Positions 21,853 to 32,591 of a DNA stretch of 64,000 bases are shown piece after piece. Numbering within the stretch: position 1 is the first letter of the stretch; the number at the start of each line of letters is the position of its first letter. A program made the translations under genes and the position numbers. This DNA is from Ophioceras dolichostomum. Lineage: Eukaryota > Ascomycota > Sordariomycetes > Magnaporthales > Ophioceraceae. Below the pieces are notes generated by a model. It was not told the DNA's origin. It was given only the letters and a program-made list of their open reading frames with translations, and made no database searches. Location of the stretch: assembly GCA_003049485.1 (NCBI GenBank), contig PYST01000153.1:26993-90992 (forward strand), written 5' to 3'.

Positions 21853-22575
21853 CTACCCGCCATGGCCATGATGACCGCCGTGATGGCCGCCGTGGTGATG
21901 ATGGCCACCGTGGTGATGATGGCCACCGTGGTGCCCGCCGTGATGATGACCGTGGTGATGACCTCCGTGGTGCGGCGGGCCGCCGAAATAGGGCGGGGGA
22001 GGCGGGAGGTATCCGCCGTGCGGTGGCGATGGGGGAGGGTGATGGTGCGGCTTGTGCCCTGGGATCAGTCCCATCAAGCCACCACCACCGCCGTGATGTC
22101 CTCCGTGATGGTGCCCTCCGTGATAGCCACCGCCATGGTGGTGTGACTCGTTGTTGTGGTGGCTCTTGAACTTGCTGCTGACCACGTTCGCGGCCACGGC
22201 GCCCACGAAGCCGCCCAGAGCCGTCCTCAGCTTGCCCCCGTGGCCGAGCTTGTTGCCCAGGTAGGCGCCGGCACCGCCGCCGACGACGGTCGAGACGAGG
22301 CCGCGCTCGCCGTCGTCGTGGCTTTGTCGTCGGCCGCGATCGCGGCGATCGACCAGGTTGCGGTCGCGGTCGTTGTAGCCCTGCGCGCTGGCGGGGCGCC
22401 TCCTGTGCGGCGATGGGTCCCGGGGCGGCGAGCGTGGCGAGTGGGCGGAGTGTGCTGATGATGATCGGTGACGGTTGTCGGAATGGGCGTAGGGCGACAG
22501 GTGCTGTGAGGATTGTTTTTGGTCAGGTTGTGACCCGTAGTGGTTGCCGGTGTTGTAGTAATCCGCGGCCGCCAT
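21853..22575 (-). CDS. Glycine-zipper protein with His/Gly-rich tail
   Basis: Single exon, 240 residues from the ATG at 22575. Residues 1-90 are polar and disordered (Ser, His, Arg, Asp). At about residues 94-135 there is a glycine-zipper 2TM-like segment (GLVSTVVGGGAGAYLGNKLG, then LGGFVGAVAANVV), related to PF05433. The rest is a low-complexity run of HHGG, GGHH and Pro-rich blocks ending HHGHGG. Glycine zippers form tightly packed membrane hairpins, and His-rich runs can bind Zn, Cu or Ni; both roles are inferences. The start is preferred over an upstream in-frame ATG (22656) because that extension is an Arg/Lys run without character. Confidence 0.75.
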   Translation of the reverse strand: MAAADYYNTGNHYGSQPDQKQSSQHLSPYAHSDNRHRSSSAHSAHSPRSPPRDPSPHRRRPASAQGYNDRDRNLVDRRDRGRRQSHDDGERGLVSTVVGGGAGAYLGNKLGHGGKLRTALGGFVGAVAANVVSSKFKSHHNNESHHHGGGYHGGHHHGGHHGGGGGLMGLIPGHKPHHHPPPSPPHGGYLPPPPPYFGGPPHHGGHHHGHHHGGHHGGHHHHGGHHHHGGHHGGHHGHGG

Positions 22576-23766
22576 CTTCGTTTCACTTTCCTTTCTTTTC
22601 CCTTCGATTCTATCTCTCTTTGGGGTTTTTCTTCGTGGTGGTCTTGTGCCTCTCAAAGGGGGTCTTTAGGCTGTGAGATGACTATAGGAAAAATTCCTAA
22701 GGGAGAGTAGGCGATGGGGAGCAGGGCGGCGTATTTAAGGAAAGCAGACGGCGCCGAGCCCGCGTGTTTATAATCTGGCCCCATGACCTGGGAGTCATCG
22801 GTCTTCGGCTGGAGAAAGTCAAGTCTGATCCCCGTGCACTGCAACGGCCGGATCTTGCGTGAACGCCGGCGTGGCCGTTGAGGCTTGGTTCACTGATGAG
22901 GGGCGAACGGCAGTGTTTGGCCACATGAGCGGAGAACCAATTGGGGTTCGCTTGGGGTTTGCGGGGGTGATGACGACACCCAAAATCAGCGCTTGCAGCG
23001 AACCCAATAGAACGCCTCGACACTGCACCTCCGAGCTGTCGGGTCCCTCCCCGCCCAAATTGCCGCCACATCTGGCTTACACTGCTGATAAACCTCCCTT
23101 GCATGTCATTGCAGGGATCGATCAATCTCGAAAATTCCGAAGCTGATCTTGATGATCGCCTGCACCCCGAATGCCTGAGTCTGTGATTCGTATTAGCAGG
23201 GGGGCGGTGTCCCCGGACAAGGGCCAGACAGGCGGAACTAACCGTGCCCACGTGCCTCTCAATCAAGTGAGACAGGCATGTGAGACCTAGGCAGTCCCTC
23301 CTGTTCGGGTGACCCCTGATGCTTCTCTCTGAGCTGCTGCCGTGCGACAGAGTTTGGAGTTTGTGCTGCATGTTGGCAGTGGTGATAACCCAGAAGAACT
23401 TCAGCCGACATGGGGACCGGACAGCTACCATGCATGCCTCAAAGCTTCTCCAAGCGTGAGGTCAGGATTTGTGTCGTCATGCTCTCTTCCCACCCCGCGT
23501 GATCCCGTTGCGCGAAATGAGACACGGTTTCTGTGCGCTCTGATGTATCGTTCTGGTCGACCATGACGTCTTTGAGCTCGAGATGCTCTCGTTCGATACA
23601 AGCCAGGCCAGCATCCTCAAATCTCCCATGTATCCCAAATTCCATCGGCCTGATGAAGGACCGACTGACTGCCGACTGACTGACTGCCTGCCAGCTTACA
23701 ATGATACCGGAATCTAGCGAAGAGGCCTGGTTGACAGTAACTGTATGTTAGGGATTCTCAGGAACT
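22576..23766. other. Intergenic
   Basis: 1.19 kb. It holds a small GACTGACT repeat at about 23663-23692 and nothing else recognised. Confidence 0.5.
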
Positions 23767-25456
23767 TCATGGTCGATTCCCGCTAGTTCCGATGAAGCCT
23801 TCCTTTCGTCCCGTCAGGGGCCCGCATGCCTGCTTTGGGAATGCTATCATCTCCTCGAGATGCGGGAGGTCTGGGTGATGTCGCTCCAGGTAGAGGCAGA
23901 TGGCCTTGCACTCCAGCACCGACCGCCGCCACGTCCACAGCAGCTCGAACTGGCTCATTTGGGCCCACCAGTGGGCTAGGATCAGAAGGGCGCCAGGATC
24001 TTTTGCTCGCAGTAATTCGCGGAAGGGCCCCGTGGTCATGCCCAGAAACGAGAGGAAGTGCGTAATGGTCTTCTGGTCGCACTTGACCGTGATTAGGTGG
24101 CCGACGACATCAGCGATCGGGACGTACGGACTGTCTTCGCCAGCGGAACCGTTGCCGTCGCTGCCACCGTCGCCAGCGAGCGATTCTAGTCGGAGAAGGG
24201 CGACGAGCGGGGGTGGCAAGTTCCTCACCCCCGAGCCGAATCTATAATTGACGTTCTGGGTATCATCATCGTCCTCGACGAGGGCGTTCAGGGCGCTGTC
24301 AGCCCTCGGCAAGTCAGCGATCTGCCAGGCAGTCCGCTTCCCGTCCGCCATGCCGAGCCAGTTGAGATCGGTAGGCGAAGGAGGGGCCAGCGGCCATGAA
24401 CCCTCAGGCCCTTCGGCCTCGACGGAAGTCATCGCAATCGCCCCAACGAGAATGGAGGCGATCCACAGGGCATCCCGCTCCTCTGATGTCAGCGGCCCAG
24501 AGAGCTTCTGGCTGAGAAGCGTGGACCCATGGACTCCGTGTAGTAGCTCTTTCTGAGACGGCGGTTGTGGGGGCGATGTTGCTATGGCGCGGTCATGGAA
24601 CATCGTCAAGGCGAGAGCTGCATGCAGGAGAAATGGATGCTACGAAGCAACACATAGCAGAGAGAGAAAGGTAAGTCATCAGCCGCTATTACCCGCAGCC
24701 ACCCGCAGCCGAGGATACCTAGGTGGCCTTGACACCCACTGAATTCCTCCGCAGCTCGAATAGAGAAAATCACGAGTGAACTTACATGGCAAATGAGGCT
24801 CATAGATACAGCCTGGTACACGAATTTCGTCCTATGGTTGCCCATACTGAGAACTGTTCGCGTCGTAAAACGGTGCAGGAGTTCTATGTCCGGAAGGGCG
24901 ATGCGGTAGCTGTAAGTGGTGCCGTACTGCCAGGTGCACCTTTCCAGTGATGAGTTGACAGCTGCCAGCAGCATCTTGTTGGCGGAGACGACGGGCTTCG
25001 GCGAGAGCTGGACCTGGAAGGCGCCGCGGTACGCTGCCTGCAGATCCATCGCGCTGGCTATTGACTGGGGTCCGTAGTTGCACGACACGCCAAACGAGGT
25101 GCACTTGGCGCAGCTCGGCTTTGTCTCATCGCACTGGTAGTCCGCTCAATACGGAAGCGTTGCCACTCCTGCAGGGTCAGCCGGCCGTCACGTGGCACGC
25201 GTGGGAGTGACAACGCCGTTGAAACGGAGCTGTCTTCTCGTCCCGGACTTAAGGGTGTCCGTCTGGGTAGGACTCCGAAGGCGAGGAGGGCGGATGGCCA
25301 GATGGGCAGTTGGGGTCACTTGGGTGGACATTTTAGACATACCTTGACCCTCCTCATCTTGCAGTTCCTGCAGCCACGCCGGGACTTGTTATGCGCCCTC
25401 CTCTTCCGGTTGCATCGTGGCTCAACCTCAGCGGAAGATCGTTCGTCCGAGTCCAT
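23767..25456 (-). CDS. Zn2Cys6 fungal transcription factor (Upc2-like architecture)
   Basis: Nuclear DNA-binding regulator. Exons 25456-25343, 25133-24786 and 24639-23767, introns 209 and 146 nt, 444 residues. The Zn2Cys6 cluster is split by intron 1: Cys29 and Cys32 (RRGCRNCKMRRVK) in exon 1, then Cys39, 46, 49 and 56 (CDETKPSCAKC...SC) in exon 2, with the canonical 2-6-6-2-6 spacing. The body has the segment LLHRFTTRT and, after intron 2, HPFLLHAALALTMFHDRA, which together are typical of the sterol-uptake regulator (Upc2/Ecm22-like) group of fungal factors. The C-terminal half is the helical regulatory domain. Target genes cannot be told. Because the cluster spans an intron, gene callers may start the protein too late and miss the DNA-binding domain. 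Confidence 0.87.
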
Positions 25457-26609
25457 GATGAGAGTCTATCGATCCGAGCTCGTAAGGTGTAGCCCTCCAG
25501 GGGGTGGGGGCCGGTCTGTAGCCGGGCACGGCCTCGAAACGTCGCTGTCTGGTGCCCGCCCGATGGCGCTATGGAGGAGTGCACAGTAGGTAAAGTACCG
25601 GGCGGTCTGCCCTCTTTTTCTCCCTGTCGCAGGCCAACAGGCTGATGCTTGCCGTGCGCTGGTCCAAAGCAGTCAGGGTGACGAATGAGGAGCTGGTTGA
25701 AAAGACAGGATAAGCAATATTCCTGTCCCCCTTCTCAGCCTTCGGTGCAATACAAGAAGCAAACCGTCGAGCTGCCCGTCGAGTTGATGACAAACAATGA
25801 AGTCCAAATTGTCCCGGCTCGTCCTACTTGGTTAAGCTGGAGGTTTCGAAGCCAAGTCCGCAAGTGCCGACCCACTCTGGATCGGCGTCGGATTTAAATC
25901 TGGCCTCTCATTGGCCACGAGAGATAGCGCTAACCCTGATTCGTATTTGACAAAGGCGCTAAGCCTAATTAGACGAAACCACTGTGAGGTCCCGCATCAT
26001 CACGCCAGCTACAGAAGCTGTGCAGCTGGTCTGTCCTGAACTTTTCCAGCACATCTTGAAGTTGCGACAGCATCTGGCGAATTTTGTTTGAAATGCCTAT
26101 GCGAGCTGCCATCCTTTTCGCTCTCGGCCCAGTGGTCGAGAGACGACAGGATGGAGATACTGGAGATACGATGCGGCATGCGATGCCTGGTAACTCCGCC
26201 CGCCTGCTCTGCAACTTCCACGCTTCTCCGAATACCGACAGAAATTGCCAGAGCATACAGATCGACTGAGAAGATGGCCGCGCGATGCCGCTGCTGCTCA
26301 CATCTATAAATGCTAATCTACGTGCCGTAAATGCCCTTGCGGGTCGCTCCTCTGGGTTGCAGGTCTTCGAGAAGTCCTTGCTCTACCACAACACTCCCCT
26401 TTTCCTCTATGATTCTCTCTGGTTGCCCGCTGTCTTCCCGTTATACTCAAAGCACTAGCTCAGTACTACTCATCAATAGTACTCACCGACTTCCCAGAGC
26501 GGTCGTTTAGATCTCATCAGCGCCATCTTAGACCCTTCCCTTGCTACAGCCTCTAGCCGTTCCAGCCCTGCCTTCCTCTTTGTCTCTTCGCTCAACATCT
26601 CTGCCCAAC
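25457..26609. other. Intergenic
   Basis: 1.15 kb between two divergent genes (transcription factor and reductase). No coding sequence, RNA or repeat is recognised. Confidence 0.5.
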
Positions 26610-27728
26610 ATGGCGCAGGCTCTGCCATCCACCATGAAGGCCCTTGTTCTCAACAAGTGCGAACTCCCCCTCCAGCTGCAGACGGTGCCAACGCCACAGG
26701 CGACCCATGGAAGCGTCATCATCAAGGTCATCTCTACGGTCTGCGACGGCATTCTCCCCTTGATCTTCTCCGGCACCGAACTGCCGTTCACCTTCCCCCT
26801 GCCCTTGATTCCGGGTTCCAAGTGCGTGGGCCGCGTTGCCCAGGTCGGACCCGACACCACGAGCCTCTCGGTCGGCCAGTTGGTCGTCACAGAGACGTTC
26901 CTTCGCGCCCGCGACGACCCGACAGTGCAGGCGCTCTGGGGCATATCCGACGGGCCTACGCCCCAGAGCAGGAAGTGGGTCGCCGACAACTGGGCGTCTG
27001 GTCCCTTCGCCGAATACGTCCGCGCGCCCCTCGAGAACACCTACCCGCTGAACGAGGCCGTCCTCTGCGGCCAGCTGGGCTACACGCCGCAGGATCTGGT
27101 CTACCTCTCAACCCAGCTCATCCCCTACGGCGGGTTCGCGTCCGTGGGGTTGAAGCCCGGGGAGCGCGTCATCATCGCTCCCGCCACCGGCAACTTCTCG
27201 GGCGCCGCCGTGCCCGTCGCGCTCGCCTTGGGTGCCAACATCGTCGCCGTGGGCCGCAGCCTCGAGGTCCTGAAACGGCTGCAGGCCAAGTTCCCCGCCG
27301 GCCGCGTCCAGGTCGTGCAGACCACCGGCGACGTCGAGGCCGACGCCCGCGCCATGCAGCAGTGGGGCCCCGTGGACGTCTACCTAGACATCTCGCCCCC
27401 GGCCGCAGCCAAGTCGATCCATATCCGCAGCGCTTTCCAGGCGCTGAAGCCGTACGGCAGGGTCTGCCTGATGGGCAACATCCACGGCAACCTGGACGTT
27501 CCGTACGACCTGGTCATGTGGAAGAGTCTGACAATCCGCGGCCAGTTCATGTACGAGCGCGAGGACATGCGGAGCCTGATCAGGATGGCGGAGGCTGGGG
27601 TGCTGAAGCTTGGGAAGGACGGCGGCGCTGAGGTTAAGGGTGACTTCAGGATTGAGGACCACGGAAAGTTGCTGGAAGAGGCAGCGAAGTACACTGGGGC
27701 CGGTCAGTTCGTTGTTCTTAGCCCTTGA
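26610..27728 (+). CDS. Medium-chain dehydrogenase/reductase lacking zinc ligands
   Basis: Single exon, 372 residues, MDR superfamily (GroES-like domain then Rossmann fold). The N-terminal domain starts MKALVLNKCELPLQL. The nucleotide-binding part has VIIAPATGNFSGAAVPVALALGANIVAVGRS. The catalytic-zinc Cys-His-Glu set is missing: where alcohol dehydrogenases carry a GHE motif this protein has IPGSKCVGRVAQVG, and the four-Cys structural-zinc loop is absent. It is thus more like quinone or enoyl reductases and probably NADPH-dependent; the substrate is unknown. An in-frame ATG at 26541 would add 23 residues of no character, so 26610 is preferred. Confidence 0.85.
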   Translation: MAQALPSTMKALVLNKCELPLQLQTVPTPQATHGSVIIKVISTVCDGILPLIFSGTELPFTFPLPLIPGSKCVGRVAQVGPDTTSLSVGQLVVTETFLRARDDPTVQALWGISDGPTPQSRKWVADNWASGPFAEYVRAPLENTYPLNEAVLCGQLGYTPQDLVYLSTQLIPYGGFASVGLKPGERVIIAPATGNFSGAAVPVALALGANIVAVGRSLEVLKRLQAKFPAGRVQVVQTTGDVEADARAMQQWGPVDVYLDISPPAAAKSIHIRSAFQALKPYGRVCLMGNIHGNLDVPYDLVMWKSLTIRGQFMYEREDMRSLIRMAEAGVLKLGKDGGAEVKGDFRIEDHGKLLEEAAKYTGAGQFVVLSP

Positions 27729-28458
27729 ATGGTATTGTCGCCGTCTGATGGGCTTGGGCAGTAGTGGATGCGCCGATATGACCCAGCCGGGACTTTTTTT
27801 CTTTAATGGAAACGACCTTAGAAGGCTCTAATGGGACAGCTTTCCTTCTTTGTGACTGCCTATGACTATTGGTGCGCTGAACTTGTATCCATCGGAAGGG
27901 GAAGGTGGGAGATGAATCCGGCTTCCTCTGGCCCCCGCTTCGCCAGCACACCCGCCTGGTCACCTCTATAGTATCGACTCGACTCTAGCTTACATACTGA
28001 AGACAATTAGTCGTAGGAGTACCTCTCCGTTATTGCCGTATTCCGAGACAGCTCTTTCCGAGGTGGACTTGGGCTATCAGCGGGCCGACCGACTCGGTCG
28101 CAGCAAAATGTCACCTGCCTGGCGTAGTGTGAAAGTTGCCGAACTCGGCACCGAACATGGACGTCGATGGATCGCCCCCCTTAAAAACTGGGGATGCGAT
28201 ACAGCTTCAAACAGATATTTATTGCAGATTCCTGCAATATTCTACCAAACAGTCGACGGGCTGTGATGCCCTTTCAGGATACTTTCAGAGGACTTTACTC
28301 TGCAGTCTCGGTTGGCTTTGATCCACGACAGAATCAGAGCAAAACAGCTCGTTCGCGTGTGACGCATCGATGAGGGGCAGCACAAACCTCGTCCGATAAT
28401 CTCACCACCACCCCTGATGCATCATTTATCGGAACTTTCAGAAAACTCTCACATAACA
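27729..28458. other. Intergenic
   Basis: 730 bases, promoter of the DHA1 transporter. Nothing specific is seen. Confidence 0.5.
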
Positions 28459-30321
28459 ATGGCTTCGGTCGACAACGGATACCCGCTAGCGACCCAGGAT
28501 GCTGCCCCCAGTCCCTCAAGCTCCGGCCTTGGGTCCCCTGACGATCGGAAGAGCATCAGCTCGACTAGTCGTGAAGCTGAGCCGGGCGTGCAACCGGTGC
28601 AACAGGGAGACACCTTGTCCCGAGGCGAAATAGTGGAAGACAACAACAACGGAGATAACAATATCGATCTCGAGAACGCCAGCGATCCGTCTCCCCCTTA
28701 CTCATCATTCTCGCCATGGGCCAAGCGCGGCATCGTCTTCGGCGCGGCGATAGGGGCACTTTTCTCCCCGCTCTCGGCGCAGATCTACTTCCCAGCCCTC
28801 AACGTGGTGGCGCACGACCTGGGCGTGTCCGAATCGCAGATCACCCTCAGCGTGACGACCTACATGGTGTTCCAGGGCCTGACGCCCATGTTCCTGGGCG
28901 GCTTCGCCGACTCCGCGGGGCGTCGGCCGGCCTACGCCATCTGCTTCGTCATCTACGTCGCCGCCAACATCGGCCTCGCGCTGATAAACAACTACGGCGG
29001 GCTGCTGGCCGTGCGGTGTCTGCAGTCCGCCGGCGCCAGCAGCACGGTGGCGCTGTGCCAGGCCGTGGTCGCCGACGTGGTCACCAGTGCCGAGCGCGGC
29101 AGCTACATCGGCATCACGGCCATCCCCATCGTGTTGGCTCCGAGTCTAGGTCCCGTTCTCGGCGGAGTTCTCTCCCAGTATCTCGGCTGGCGCTCCATCT
29201 TCTGGTTCCTTGCCATCTTCGCCGGCGTTGCGGTCATCCTGTTCCTCCTGTTCTTCCCGGAGACCTGTCGGCCTATTGTGGGGGATGGGTCTGTCCGTCC
29301 GCACCCGGCCTACCTCACCGTCTACCAACTTATCAAAGACCTTCGTCGTAGGGGCCGCCGACGTACAAGACGGCGTGACATCGCCGAACACCGTCGTCAG
29401 CGGGTCGCCCAGCCCTCCGCATCTTCTGCTCCAACAGGCCCCTCTTCTCCCAACGCTGCCTCGGACTTCGACAATGATGGCGACCAGCTCTCCCGCAGAG
29501 CCTCTGCGGCCTCCACTATATCCCAACAGGACTCTCAAAGGGCCTCTCACGCACCGCTGAAAATGAGCCTCCCAAACCCCTGGAGCTCCATCAAGCTCCT
29601 TCTGAAACCGCCCATCTTTCTCCTCTGTGCGTATTCGTCAGTGGTGCTCGCGGGCTTCTACGCCGTCGCAACAGCCATCCCCTCGCAGTTTTCTCGGCTT
29701 CACGGTTTCAACGACCTACAAATCGGCCTCGTGTACCTCCCCGTAGCCGCCGGCTCCATCGGGGCCGCCTTCGCGCTGGGGCCGGCGCTGAACTGGAACT
29801 TCCGCCGTCACGCAGCCCGGCTTGGCATCCCCGTCGACCGAAAGCACCAGACCGATCTGACCCGATTCCCCATCGAGCGGGCTCGCCTGGAGGTCGGGTT
29901 TCCGCTGCTGGCCTTCTCCGTCGCCGTTGTGATGGCCTGGGGCTGGGCGGTGGAGCGGTCGCCGAGCATAGCCGCCCCGGTCGTCCTCCTTTTCCTCTTC
30001 GGCGTCGGCATGATAGGCTTCAACAACGCCAGCAACGTCTTGCTGGTCGACCTGTGCCAGAAGGAAGCCGGAGCTGCCGTTGCCGCCAACAACCTCACCC
30101 GGTGCCTTGTCGGCGCGGGCGCCAGCGCCGCCATCCTGCCCATGATCGATGCCATGGGAAGCGGTTGGGCCTTTGTAGTTATTGGCAGTCTGTACGTAGT
30201 GTTTTGCCCTACTTTGTTTTTGTTGGTGAGCAGGGGTCAAAAGTGGCGGGCAGCAGAAGATAAACGCAGCAACAAAAAGAGGATAGAAACGGCCGAGGAC
30301 GCAAAAGGAGTTCGCACATAG
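28459..30321 (+). CDS. MFS drug:H+ antiporter, DHA1 type (Qdr/Aqr1/Dtr1-like)
   Basis: Single exon, 620 residues from the ATG at 28459 (an in-frame ATG at 28417 would add 14). Expected to be a 12-helix plasma-membrane exporter for drugs, polyamines or organic acids. A polar cytosolic N-terminus (about 85 residues) precedes the first helix. The motif GGFADSAGRRPAYA after helix 2 is the MFS motif A. The segment ITAIPIVLAPSLGPVLGGVLSQYLGWRSIFWF is the DHA1 motif C region. FPETCRPIVGDGS and a long basic, Ser-rich cytosolic loop of about 100 residues separate the two six-helix halves. The second half ends with a charged tail. Substrate not predictable. Confidence 0.9.
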   Translation: MASVDNGYPLATQDAAPSPSSSGLGSPDDRKSISSTSREAEPGVQPVQQGDTLSRGEIVEDNNNGDNNIDLENASDPSPPYSSFSPWAKRGIVFGAAIGALFSPLSAQIYFPALNVVAHDLGVSESQITLSVTTYMVFQGLTPMFLGGFADSAGRRPAYAICFVIYVAANIGLALINNYGGLLAVRCLQSAGASSTVALCQAVVADVVTSAERGSYIGITAIPIVLAPSLGPVLGGVLSQYLGWRSIFWFLAIFAGVAVILFLLFFPETCRPIVGDGSVRPHPAYLTVYQLIKDLRRRGRRRTRRRDIAEHRRQRVAQPSASSAPTGPSSPNAASDFDNDGDQLSRRASAASTISQQDSQRASHAPLKMSLPNPWSSIKLLLKPPIFLLCAYSSVVLAGFYAVATAIPSQFSRLHGFNDLQIGLVYLPVAAGSIGAAFALGPALNWNFRRHAARLGIPVDRKHQTDLTRFPIERARLEVGFPLLAFSVAVVMAWGWAVERSPSIAAPVVLLFLFGVGMIGFNNASNVLLVDLCQKEAGAAVAANNLTRCLVGAGASAAILPMIDAMGSGWAFVVIGSLYVVFCPTLFLLVSRGQKWRAAEDKRSNKKRIETAEDAKGVRT

Positions 30322-31199
30322 GGAAGAACAAAGCATGGGACGGCTTGGCGCGCAAATATGGAGCAATAGATGGTGGGAGAGGAAGAGGCAGAAGCATGCC
30401 GGAATGGTTTGCAGAATACTTTAGAAGATGAAGCGAGGAAAATGAGTCATCTTGCATCGAAATCAGAGGATACACGGACAGGGCATGCGGTTTGTACTAT
30501 ATTTTCATGGCGAAACCCGCTTGACCTGTTTAAGTACGAAAGAGACGCTGCGGCACTGAGAGCATAGCATACAAGATCATCCCATGTATGTTCTGATTCT
30601 CAGCGAGGTACTCTTAGTGAGGATGTTTTCACTACTGTTGCGCTTGAAAACGGTGTGTTCATCGATGATCTTCCCATGGTTCTGCTCAGCGCGGGCACGA
30701 TGGGCAGAGTGTTCTCCGTGAGAGATGAAAGTGCTTTCCCATCGAAAATAGTATTGTTGGTCGTGATATCCAGAGGACGGTCACAGTGCACCATGTACTT
30801 GCACCGTTGCAGTGATTTGGCGAGCCCTACGATTACTGATAGTGCGCCCTGAATAGCAAACGGAGTGGAACACGCCCTATTGTGGCAACACAACAATGCC
30901 TCGTGAGGCCGACCACAGCTTATTGCCAAGGTAGGTCAATAGCTTAAGTGAATGATAGAATAGTAAATAGAATGCTGCTGCCATTGAGGTGCCTCAAAGT
31001 TAATCAAAATGATACGGCCGCAGTATTGTGAGAGAAAGCTCTCCGAGCTCACCGCCGTTGCTGGGTTTTCCCTCGTTCGTTTCGACTTCACTTCACTCGA
31101 CACGACCCAACAAAACCCAACGCCTTCTCCTTCCCAAATTCGTTTCTGGAAAGATCTCACTAACTCTAACCTGCTGTGATCCTCCCATATTTCACACTG
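30322..31199. other. Intergenic
   Basis: About 880 bases. Short open frames at 30600-30929 have no recognisable domain. The region leads into the tandem-repeat block. Confidence 0.45.
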
Positions 31200-32010
31200 G
31201 GAACGACATCACCAAGAAGAGAGTTATCAGAAATATCATCGCGGAGCACAGTACCCTTGAGTGGAACGAGGCCTTCATTACCATATTCTTTCTGAAGAGA
31301 TCTCATCGACTACAACTTGACGCCATTCTCTCATCGTCATCCAGTATTGCCTCACCAGAAACGCAGTTGTCAAGAAGACCCTCGCCGAGAACATCATAAC
31401 AAAATTCATTGCTGAAGATCTCGCAAGCTCTGATTGGCTTCCGTTCTCGCAACATCTTCACTCTCAAGAGGTCTCCTCGACTCCAACTCGACGCCGTTCT
31501 TTCACCATCTTCACTCAGTACTGCCTCACCAGACTGAGTCGTCAGGAAGATCCTCGCCGAGACTATCATTACACACGCCATTGCTGAAGATCTCACCAGC
31601 TCTGACTTGCTTCCGTTCTCGCAATATCTTTACCCTCAAGAGATCTCATTGACGCCAACTTGACGCCGTTCTCTCAGCATATTCATTCAGTACTACCTCG
31701 CCAGTTTCATTTTAACGCTGTGCTTCAGCATCCTCATCCCGTACAGCCTCAGCAGACATTGAGTCGTCAGGAAGATCCCTGCCGAGACAATCATCATCAA
31801 AGTTGTTGCTGAATATCTCATCAGCTCCGACTTGATTCTGTGCACGCAATACTATGTTCATCTTTGAAGCAATCTCATCGACTCCAACTTGACGTCGTGC
31901 TCTCAGCATCTTCATCCAGTCCAGCCCTCAGCAGACACTGAGTTGCCCTTGATTCTGTGCTCGCAATACCTTCACCAGGGACTTTCTAACCAAAGAGTCT
32001 GTCGTCAGAG
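31200..32010. repeat. Degenerate tandem repeat, about 172-229 bp units
   Basis: Four diverged copies can be aligned by eye. The anchor CTCATCGACTCCAACTTGACG occurs, with changes, at about 31302, 31473, 31645 and 31874. A second anchor, GTCGTCAGGAAGATCC, occurs in varied form at about 31367, 31539 and 31763. Spacing is about 171-172 nt for the first steps and about 225 nt for the last, which has an insertion. A 172-nt period changes reading frame from copy to copy, so a coding origin is unlikely. It lies directly upstream of the CACCGAG-rich stretch and the amidoligase gene. Confidence 0.75.
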
Positions 32011-32159
32011 ATATCTCCGCCGAGAACTTCCCTCCTCACTGCACTGAGACTCTCATCAGCAGACTGGTTTCTGACAGGATATCCCAACTCTACTACGCTG
32101 CCGTGCCCTCACTATCTCTAACAGAAGCGCACTTGCGAAGAAACGAGTTATCGAGGAAG

Positions 32160-32591
32160 TCTCGTTGAGAATCTACTTACCGCTGAGAATCTGCTCACCT
32201 CGAGAGTATACTCACTGCTGAGAGTCCCTAGAATCTCGTGCCTTCACCGAGCTCATCCTCACCACAGACTCCGTCTTCGAGCGAACCCTCACCGAGCGCG
32301 TCTTTACCAAGAGCGCCCCTATCTGGAGTAGCTTCACCGAGAAAGTCGTCGCCGAGCCATCCCTCGCCGAGCCTACCATCACCAAGGCCATCCATACTCA
32401 CCGAGAAGAGCTTCACCGAGATATCGTCACTCGAGCCACCTCACCGCGAAGATCCTCGCAGAAAGGACCTCTCTTCACCAACAATACTCGTTGAGATCTC
32501 TATTCGTCTCATTAAGAGTACATTCACTCATCAGCAGAGCCTTCACCGAGACGATCCTCGCCAAGACCACTCTCCCTTCTCCCTTCTCAAG
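32160..32591 (+). repeat. CACCGAG-rich low-complexity leader of the amidoligase gene
   Basis: The words TCACCGAG, TCGCCGAG and TCACCAAG recur about every 15-30 bases from 32160 to 32560. On the plus strand the stretch from 32238 is open and in frame with the amidoligase gene, giving a 118-residue Ser/Pro-rich extension. On the minus strand part of it (32416-32228) reads as repeats of LGEG/LGDG. Low complexity on both strands suggests simple-repeat expansion rather than a true N-terminal domain. Confidence 0.6.

Noticed and set aside
31303..31915. Minus-strand short frames with repeated protein-like motifs in the repeat block
   Set aside because: The repeats change frame between copies because of the 172-nt period, so a protein gene is not supported; kept only as a finding.
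32238..32591. Ser/Pro-rich N-terminal extension of the amidoligase protein
   Set aside because: It is coded by CACCGAG-type low-complexity DNA, and ordered family sequence starts only after Met at 32592.
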